Shown here: positions 57,126-64,000 of the stretch, piece after piece | Layout of the letters: every line of letters starts with the position of its first letter | Numbering within the stretch: position 1 is the stretch's first letter | Assembly (NCBI GenBank): GCA_951799445.1 | Contig: OX637290.1 | Location: 2,854,501 to 2,918,500, forward strand | Direction of reading: 5' to 3' | Length of the DNA stretch: 64,000 bases | From: Pseudisothecium myosuroides | Lineage: Eukaryota > Streptophyta > Bryopsida > Hypnales > Lembophyllaceae | Notes under the pieces: model-generated | The model's input: only the letters and a program-made list of their open reading frames with translations | What the model was told of the DNA's origin: nothing | Databases searched by the model: none | Made by a program: the position numbers and the translations under genes

Positions 57126-58645
57126 GGGATCTCGCCTTTCTGTTCATGGTTGGCATCAATGGGTAGGGTTGCTGACGCCGACGTATATACTCTCAGCAAC
57201 GCGCTCTCCGCCATCTGCTGCCAATTCGTAGTGCATGTCAAGATGGAGAGCGTGACCGTTTGCGTGACAATCCCCAAAATCATCCCTAACCACAACCCCC
57301 TCCCTTTCAAATCATACACAAACGCGAGCGTGATCGCCGCTGGCAACCCCACGATGTAATACGCGCCCAGATTCGCCGCTGCCCCGAGCGCCTGCCACCC
57401 ACACCCCCTCGCCACACCCGACACCACGCCTTGGACGGAGTCCATGATCTGCATCGTAGTCAGCAACGGGATGCACCTCGCGACGTAATCAATGACTTCT
57501 CTCTCGTTCGAAAAAACTTTCCCCCATTGATGCCTCACTGAGAACAAAAGAGTCGCCATCAGGAACCCCTCGACGATTCCAAAGGAAACTGCAATTACCA
57601 CTGAGCCTTTCGCCGCTTGCGGCCGCCCCGCGCCCAGCTCGTTCCCCACGCGCGTGCTCACCGCGGCGCCGATGCCGAACGGAATCATGTAGCACAATGC
57701 GAGCGTGGTGAGGCAAATCGAAAGCGTGGAGGTTTCCAGCTGCGGATTCGGGAGCAACCCCGACATCAACACTAAGGCCTCGAACGACCAATACTCCAAG
57801 CAGATCATAATCGTCGACGGAATCGCGAGCTTGAAAAAACTCGACAAATCGTTGAACGCCTCCGTTGAGAATCTCGTCCACGTCCTCTTACAAGTCGCGG
57901 AGTGTTTTATGTACAGTGAGAGAAACAAGACGTTTAGCCAGTTGGAGACGCTAGTCGCGATCGCCGCGCCGCGGTAGCCCACACCCAGCTTGAAGATGAG
58001 AAGGTAACAAAGGGGAATATGCAGCGCAAGGGTGGCAGCGGAAAAGAGCGCCATGGGCAGCACCACGCTCTGCGTTTGCAGAAACTTGACCAACGGTTGT
58101 AACGTCGCCATGCCGAAGAGCGACGGGATGAGGTAGCGCGCGTACAACCCCGCGAGCTCGGCGATTTGCGCATTTTGTCCAAGAGCCGAAAGAAGCACAT
58201 CCATGTTATACCAAACCACTGCAACTGGGATGCACACCAGGTTCAAAACGAAAATCGCGCGCTGCATGTAGATACCCAGCAGGTGGTACTGCTTGGCGCC
58301 GAAGGCTTGCCCGCAGAGCGTGTCGAGCGCGGAGGCCAGGCCGAACAGGAGACTGGTGCCTGTGACGCCTGCGAATGAGCTCGCGATGGACGCGGACGCA
58401 AGCTCGAGTTCGCCCAAGTGGCCCACGAACATGACGGACACCACGATCAGCAGGTACTGGAGAAGCGCAACGCACACCATCGGGCCTGCGATGAGGATCT
58501 GCTTGCGAGCCTCGCCCCAGATCCATTCTGGAGTGCAGGCGATGGACTCGTCGCGGCGGCTCACGGAGCGCGTGACGCCGTTGGCGAAGGTGAATATGTG
58601 CGACTGCGGCGCGGGGAGAAGCGGTTCACTGGGGTTCCCGTCCAT
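57071..58645 (-). CDS. MATE-family efflux transporter (plant DTX type), single exon, 524 aa
   Basis: This is a multi-antimicrobial-extrusion transporter, a twelve-helix membrane antiporter using H+ or Na+ to export organic cations, secondary metabolites or metals across plasma membrane or tonoplast. The N-terminus is a cytosolic tail to about residue 45. Hydrophobic segments follow: LIAGPMVCVALLQYLLIVVS, a loop FVGHLGELELAS, then GLASALDTLCGQAFGA, the diagnostic MATE motif. Later come GYRGAAIATSVSNWLN, LEYWSFEALVLMSGLLP, STRVGNELGAG and GVARGCGWQ, all standard plant DTX signatures. Length and order are complete. Angiosperm relatives usually have several introns, so a single exon is notable. 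The C-terminal residues lie in a local tandem duplication and may have been remodelled. The substrate cannot be told from sequence. Confidence 0.95.
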   Translation of the reverse strand: MDGNPSEPLLPAPQSHIFTFANGVTRSVSRRDESIACTPEWIWGEARKQILIAGPMVCVALLQYLLIVVSVMFVGHLGELELASASIASSFAGVTGTSLLFGLASALDTLCGQAFGAKQYHLLGIYMQRAIFVLNLVCIPVAVVWYNMDVLLSALGQNAQIAELAGLYARYLIPSLFGMATLQPLVKFLQTQSVVLPMALFSAATLALHIPLCYLLIFKLGVGYRGAAIATSVSNWLNVLFLSLYIKHSATCKRTWTRFSTEAFNDLSSFFKLAIPSTIMICLEYWSFEALVLMSGLLPNPQLETSTLSICLTTLALCYMIPFGIGAAVSTRVGNELGAGRPQAAKGSVVIAVSFGIVEGFLMATLLFSVRHQWGKVFSNEREVIDYVARCIPLLTTMQIMDSVQGVVSGVARGCGWQALGAAANLGAYYIVGLPAAITLAFVYDLKGRGLWLGMILGIVTQTVTLSILTCTTNWQQMAESALLRVYTSASATLPIDANHEQKGEIPVLESRKDSDDREEFQNS

Positions 58646-59560
58646 GGCTGCAAACTCTCAATACCAATCCTTGCACTCAAGATGATGAACCAAGATGTTG
58701 CCTCCAACTATTACCCTTCACAACAGAAAAGCACAGCCCATGTCAACAACGTCCTTCTAATCTCCAACAGAATAAAAACACCATGAACAGCACCAACATC
58801 ATTTGCATACACAGATAAGGGAGAGAATTTGTAAATTCTAAATTCAATGTAGTAGCAGAGGATTTGTAAATTATCAAAACTCCTCGACACTCTAGGTAGT
58901 TCCGCTCCAGGCAACAGAACCGACTGATTATGTTCCCTGTGAAGCAGAACTCAATTGCCAAGGAACGAATTGCACAATTCCCATCAACCACCACAGAAAC
59001 TACTCAGCTTATTTCCTAAACTTTTTGCACAACCTAAACCTCAGTTTTTGGAGACACAGCGTTCAAAAGCGAGAGCAGCAACGAATCCAGTCACAGGTTA
59101 AAGAGTCGCACTTGCATTCGAAACAACTTCACAACATGATTGCAATCGTTTCCGTTTTCTCACAAACAAACACATCAAACGAGGTTTCAATTGCTGTACT
59201 GTACAATTAGAGTTTGTAAGTAGACACGACGAATTCGATCCCAACAAGCCGCCTCGCGCGCGCGCGCGCGCCCAACCTCAGCTCACCGGAAGTGGCCCGC
59301 AAACTGAGAAGTGAAGTCCCAAGTTAGAAATTCCGCTGTAACGTACTTCAAGAGAATGAAGAAAGGCGAGAATCTGCCACGAGTGAGGGCCAAGGAGCCG
59401 CCGAATGTCAGTGGCCAAAGCAAAAGGTGGTGGCCGCTACTGATGAGGAGAGCCTTGAGCATCAAGCTAAAGTAAGTGGAGGGGCGATTGGAGACGAAGG
59501 TGCTGCGCAGCTCTCGTGGGTACCTCCAAGTGGCAGCGGAGGATCAGAGGGAAAAGTACA
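58646..59560 (-). promoter_or_regulatory. Upstream region of the MATE gene
   Basis: This stretch presumably holds the leader and promoter. It contains a short (GC)n run at 59255-59271. No upstream coding exon or TATA box can be assigned with confidence, and no other gene is seen. Confidence 0.4.
59255..59271. repeat. (CG)n microsatellite
   Basis: CGCGCGCGCGCGCGCGC following CGCCT. It is an alternating purine-pyrimidine tract with potential to adopt Z-DNA, upstream of the MATE gene. Confidence 0.9.
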
Positions 59561-59580
59561 GTATTGTACGTTAAATATTA

Positions 59581-59839
59581 GAGTTATTCGTAAAGTACCC
59601 TAAACTGGGGTTTAAACCCGTGAGTTTTGTGAAAAAGTCGGTTGAGTTAAAAAAGTCGGAATAAAAGTGGGTATGAAACTTATTTTTCCATCAAAATGGT
59701 GCCTAAAAAAGTTTGTTCCCCACTTTTGAGGTTGTGTGTCATAAGTATCTTGCAAAAAATTTTGACACTTCAACTATAGTTGCCTTCTCAATTTCAGAAA
59801 AAGTTATGCCCAAACTAGGGAGGACTTTACGAATAACTC
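59581..59839. mobile_element. TA-flanked miniature element, 259 bp, first copy
   Basis: It runs from GAGTTATTCGTAAAGT to ACTTTACGAATAACTC, perfect 16-bp inverted ends. TA lies at 59579-59580 and 59840-59841, so this is a Tc1/mariner-like (Stowaway-type) target pattern. Interior motifs GTTTAAACCC and TCCATCAAAATGGTGCC are shared with the copy at 62093. No coding frame. Confidence 0.85.
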
Positions 59840-60204
59840 TATTCTTTTCTCCCAAGGTGAATCAGGGCAAAAACGGAGGATGTTAAGTAAAGTGGGCCTG
59901 CCTGCCGAATTTACCCCTGGGAAACGACAGAATTTTTTTAAATTTCCAGCACATGATAAAATTTGCAAATTTTGAATTCATGTACGTAATCAGAGGCACC
60001 AAATTAGCTAGGAGAGGTCTGAAACATACCCTAAACACAACACAAAACAGGGGGCTTTTTTTTACTTTTATCCTGGAGAACACAAAATTCACCAAGTTGG
60101 TCCTACTTATTTTATTTTTTTTGACACAAGTGTGTTGAACATCACACTGCAGGGGGGTTCCGTTAGGTAGAGAGGCTGATTTCACGCTAGATAAATACAA
60201 CTTG

Positions 60205-60255
60205 TCGCTGCCGCCAGGTATCGAACCCGCAACCACGCCATTCGGTTTGGATGCC
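60205..60255 (-). other. tRNA-like internal promoter box, possible SINE or tRNA relic
   Basis: On the minus strand GGTTCGATACC (60227-60217) resembles the pol III B-box GGTTCGANNCC within GTTGCGGGTTCGATACCTGGC. A clear A-box and cloverleaf could not be built, so this is not called a tRNA. Confidence 0.25.
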
Positions 60256-60379
60256 TTTTCACCATCATCCGGTAGTTTAGGGTCATCTCGGACCGAAGTT
60301 GGTCCCACTTTGAATGGAGAATTTAGTGTCCTGTAACAAAAACTAGAAACTTTGAAAAGCTCCTGTACACTCAAAATTC

Positions 60380-60575
60380 ATCAATTCTTCAATTCTCCAG
60401 TTCTTCAATTCATCAATTCTTCACTAGTCTTCAACTTTTCAACTTATCAATTCATCAACTCATCAATTTACAAGCTGTAAAGTGCGTTGGATAGGAATTT
60501 TGAAAACCTCCTGTAGGCTGTAAAATTCATCAATTGACAAGCTGTGAGGTGCGTTGGAAAGGGCACAGGGAGGAG
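60380..60575. repeat. Low-complexity ATCAATTCTTCA repeat and a short duplication
   Basis: Multiple variants of CATCAATTCTTCAA are followed by CATCAATTTACAAGCTGTAAAGTGCGTTGGA. The latter is repeated about 65 bp on as CATCAATTGACAAGCTGTGAGGTGCGTTGGA. No gene is associated. Confidence 0.7.
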
Positions 60576-61065
60576 CCCCTCCCTTGGATGGATGGGGCCA
60601 TGTGGTTCCCTGTTCCGCCGTTCCCTTGGGCCCGTTTCCACTGCAGCTCCCCTCTGAGATTCCGAAAAAAATCGGCCAGTGACCTTGGACCTTCTCTAAG
60701 GTGGGTACACACAAAACCTGACACTTTTTCCTACTGTGCACACTTGGACTTAGGAAGTGTTCTTTGCAGTAATGGTAGGTGATTACTTTGGTGGGTGTTC
60801 AGGCCAACGTTCTTTCGTAACTACCGAACTTGCGTGGCTGCAGATCTGGCAAGAGTTATTAGAGCGGTGTTTACGAGACTTACTCATAACTCTCTGACAT
60901 TGCAGGTTGATGTTAACTAAGTTAGAATCATCCGATTTTGTAGATTCTTGAGCACTAAATGCGGTATTTGATAATGCAAGGAAATTTGGGCATATACATA
61001 ACACTGCCAAATGAACAATTTCAATGAACTACCTCACTTGCATCAAAAGGCATTCATTTTTAGCT

Positions 61066-61650
61066 TTACTACTTGAGAAGACAAGCTCTTTATATGCATA
61101 TGGGGTAGTAGGAGGTAGAGCAAAGAATGTGGGATATGTAATTTGGATTTAGTAGGAGCTCAACAGCTCATAGTTAAGTTAAAAATAGGAATTGCATTAA
61201 AAGTAGAATTTCAGATCTCATTTAGGCATATTAGAATAACTTTTTTCAAAAAACTTTGAACGAAGAAAAGTTGGGAAATCAAGTTAAATTTCATCTCCGA
61301 AAATCCGTTTAGCATTTTAAGCCTCCAATCAAAAGTTATGAACAAATTTCAGAATGGGGTTTGAAGGGACATTTTTTTTTACATTTTCAAACATCCTTTT
61401 TGAATTTTGTCCATAACTATTGATTGGAGGCTTGAAATATCAAACGGATTTTTGGAGATGAAATTTAACTTGATTTCCTACATTTTCTAAGTTCAAAGTT
61501 TTTTGAAAAAAGTTAATCTAATATGCCTAAATGAGGTCTGAAATTCTACTTTTAACATAATTCCTGCGTTTTGACAATGAGTGGTCAAGCTCTCATCTTC
61601 ACATTTATCCCATACCCTTTGAAGATTCATGATGGAAAATGGAATTCCTT
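61066..61650. repeat. Inverted partial copy of the 6093-7093 element
   Basis: AGACAAGCTCTT-GTAGGAGGTAGAGCAAA-GTGGGATATGTAA is the inverse of the 6850-6910 sequence. The 61180-61580 palindrome (AAAATCCGTTTAGC, CCTCCAATCAAAAGTTATG) matches 6464-6790. The flank near 61605-61640 inverts the 6300-6385 sequence. Terminal GGATAGCAGG ends are missing. Confidence 0.75.
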
Positions 61651-61728
61651 ACAAAAAAGACGTCCCACCCTTCATTCCCACAACTGTCAATGAAGCTTTC
61701 TCTTCAATTTGCCTTTAAATCCTTTTAA

Positions 61729-61842
61729 ATGGCAAATGACTTTGGTATTGAAGCTCACTTTATTCTCTATGATGAAGATGAGGACATCAGTGAGGAACAT
61801 GTAACCTTTGTGATGACTACTGATGTTATGCCAGAGGTCTGA
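61729..61842 (+). CDS. Small open frame, 37 aa, doubtful
   Basis: ATGGCAAATGAC begins a frame MANDFGIEAHFILYDEDEDI then SEEHVTFVMTTDVMPEV. The acidic, codon-like composition stands out from the surrounding repeat DNA, but no homologous family or flanking exon is recognised. It may be a gene fragment carried by the adjacent element. Confidence 0.2.
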   Translation: MANDFGIEAHFILYDEDEDISEEHVTFVMTTDVMPEV

Positions 61843-62092
61843 ATGACTCATTACTTATGATGACCTTGATTATGTCGAACCAATCCCAAACCAACTTAAA
61901 AAAAGTATTTCCTTAAAACCTGCACCTCTCCATCTTTGTCAGAGGTATTACGATTTTATGACCGTTGTTATCAAACACCAAGTGTGCACAGACCTTTAGT
62001 TACTATTATTAGACTGGTCAGATTTTCATATGTTCTTGTTGGCAAGTGAATGGAGGTTCCAACGCATCAGAGAACGTGACATTTGGATACTA

Positions 62093-62351
62093 GAGTTATT
62101 TGTAAAGTCCCCCCCACTTTGGGCATGACTTTTTTTGAAGTTGAGAAGGCAATTGTAGTTGAAGCGTCAAACTATTTTGCAAGATACTTATGTCACACGA
62201 CTTCAAAAGTGGGGACCAAACTTTTTTAGGCACCATTTTGATGGAAAAATAAGTTTCATACCCACTTTTATTTCGACTTTTTTAACTCAACCGGCTTTTT
62301 CACAAAACTCATGGGTTTAAACCCCGGTTTAGTGTACTTTACGAATAACTC
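62093..62351. mobile_element. 259-bp miniature element, second copy, inverted
   Basis: It has the same length as 59581-59839 and opposite orientation: GAGTTATTTGTAAAGTCC at the left, TTTACGAATAACTC at the right. TA flanks the left end only. Interior landmarks GGCACCATTTTGATGGA and GGGTTTAAACCC are conserved. Confidence 0.85.
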
Positions 62352-62492
62352 AACTATATGCAAAAGTTATTAAGGAACAAAGTTTGGTTCTAAAATGGTT
62401 TCTTCCACATAGGTACAGAATTTATTTTGAAGATGTACATAAAATAAAGATGGCGGTTTAAGGTCAGTGGCACATTTGGGTGTACCTACCTT

Positions 62493-62519
62493 AGGAGGAG
62501 GAGGAGGAGGAGGAGGAGC

Positions 62520-62569
<50 letters not shown>
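62493..62569. repeat. Compound microsatellite (AGG)n(CAA)n
   Basis: About eight or nine AGG units join directly to seventeen CAA units. It lies in no recognised gene; a frame through it would encode mixed glutamate/arginine then glutamine or asparagine runs. Confidence 0.95.
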
Positions 62570-62911
62570 GACCAAAGCTTCTACTTCCAAGTTTCTAGAG
62601 GAGGCAACCCACTTCTGACCACTTAAGCAATTACACATATTTGCAGGGCGGTTTCTTCAGTGGGGAAATTTTCATGTGTGCAAAAATAGAGTTAGGAAGG
62701 TTTCCATAATTTTTCAAATTTAAATTTCTCAAAACATAATTATTGTGAATTTTTTCAGCGGAAGATTATGTTCTTCCCATAATGATGATATAGGGCTTGC
62801 TATTTTTCCGACCTTGGGCTAAAAACAAAATTGACCAAGGGATGGTTGCAATATTGAGAGTCTTGTAGGCAATCATAATGCGCCACAATTGCATTGGGAA
62901 CCACGCCATGA

Positions 62912-63839
62912 TTAACCCCTAAAGTTTTACGACTATGTTTTTGCTCAAAAGACTCCCAAATTGTCATTTCTAGTTCAAGTACCAAATTTTTGGAATTTTT
63001 TTTTTTGACATATGTAATTGTAGGATCTTGTAGTAAGTTGACTTAAGAACACGTAGTAAAAAAATTCAGAAATTTCCAAAGCGTGGATTGCAAGATATAA
63101 GCATTCAAATTCACTAAAATCATTATTTTGGCCCTGTGAAAAACAGGGCAGCTGAACTTCACAAGCTCACTCTTCTATAAAAAATGTCCAAAATGGTGGT
63201 GCTTTATTGGATTCTTTTTTCTAAACAAGTTGGCTACATGCTTGAATATTTTCAAATCATTTGGAATTGTACAACATATAGGAAAAAAAATAGTAAGTAG
63301 AAAGATGTAGAGAATGATTCAAAATACTAAATTGTTAAGAATTAAATTATGGAATTGAAAAATGTCAATCCCAATGGTTGCAATGTTATAATAAACAATC
63401 TACATCCTATAATTTTACATTTTTCCAAAAATATTGAAAATTGAGTTAAATAAACGACTTCAAAGTTTATTTTAGAGTAGAGAATCCTTAACTGCCTGCA
63501 AACTGAAACTCCTCATAACTTTCATTTCATTAATCAAAACAGAATGATTCAAAGCTTTCCATGTACATATAAATCTTGGAAAACCAATTTCAAATTTTTG
63601 AAAAAAGTGATTTTTTATTTATTTGCCTAGACTGTCCATGTATGCAAAAAAAAAACATGTTAGGCCAAAACTTTCGATTTATATTTCCAAATGTCATGAA
63701 ATTTAGTGCACATAAAAGATATTCCTCATCCACATCTTCTATTAAATTTTCAGCCTAAAATATATAAATCTTCATTCATACCAATTTGCCCAAAATTTCT
63801 ATGTTGCCAAAAAACGCATATTGGTCCTTTAGGAATTAA
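62912..63839. mobile_element. TTAA-flanked element, copy G (928 bp), nearly complete
   Basis: The left end TTAACCCCTAAAG and inverted right end TTAATTCCTAAAGG are flanked by TTAA on both sides. The interior (ATGTCCAAAATGGTGGTGCTTTATTGG) is the reverse complement of the nested element at 23298-24135, placing both in one subfamily. No coding frame. Confidence 0.75.
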
Positions 63840-64000
63840 TCACTGTTCACCTTCTCCTTTACAGAAAGATAACAGCCTACGTAACCAAAATGGAACGCTG
63901 ATTTGGAATAGGTTGCCTCCCCTATTTCAAAGCTTCTACTTCCAATACCATGGAAGTCAATCTAAGATAAACGAGTTTATGACTGGTGGAATGACTAGTT

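Noticed and set aside
58206..58526. Overlapping minus and plus frames within the MATE gene
   Set aside because: They are alternative frames of a GC-rich exon whose main frame is clearly a MATE transporter.
60205..60255. A tRNA gene on the minus strand
   Set aside because: Only a B-box-like sequence is present; acceptor, D and anticodon stems could not be formed.

Overview
The window looks like nuclear DNA of a land plant. It holds a nine-exon COP9 signalosome subunit 6 gene, an eight-exon plant cyclic nucleotide-gated channel gene and a MATE efflux transporter gene. All have GT-AG introns or plant-type family features, and telo-box motifs (AAACCCTAA) lie near genes. The unusual large intronless proteins and the single-exon MATE gene suggest a seed-free plant such as a moss or liverwort, but this is inference; the species cannot be fixed from the sequence.

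Layout. Positions 0.66-3.8 kb: CSN6, minus strand, with its promoter to about 4.2 kb. Positions 4.2-11.2 kb: AT-rich DNA packed with foldback and terminal-inverted-repeat elements. Positions 11.5-20.3 kb: a CNGC channel gene, minus strand, with tandem repeats in several introns and a probable spliced 5' leader. Positions 20.3-26.1 kb: repeats, including two CACTA-type miniature elements and a nested pair of TTAA-flanked elements. Positions 26.2-29.4 kb: one 1069-residue open frame, minus strand, with a transposase-like core of a widespread uncharacterised eukaryotic family. Positions 29.5-46.3 kb: more repeats, a 922-bp tandem duplication and a GC-richer stretch at 37.5-41.8 kb with no convincing gene. 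Positions 46.3-53.5 kb: a possible small upstream exon and a very long plus-strand frame of 1461 sense codons split by one in-frame TAG. Its first half carries a ParB-type DGQH motif and its second half resembles a DNA amino-methyltransferase that has lost its catalytic motif. Positions 53.5-56.9 kb: repeats and coding-like fragments. Positions 57.1-58.6 kb: the single-exon MATE gene. Positions 58.7-64 kb: repeats, including a pair of 259-bp elements in opposite orientation.

The three host genes are unrelated in function: protein degradation control, calcium/cation signalling and efflux. The rest is dominated by mobile DNA. The most coherent repeat family has TTAA target duplications and ends starting CCCCTAAAG, seen in at least eight copies. 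Two of these sit inside other recognisable repeats, so the target duplication can be read directly. The most novel item is the ParB-like plus methyltransferase-like gene at 49-53.5 kb.
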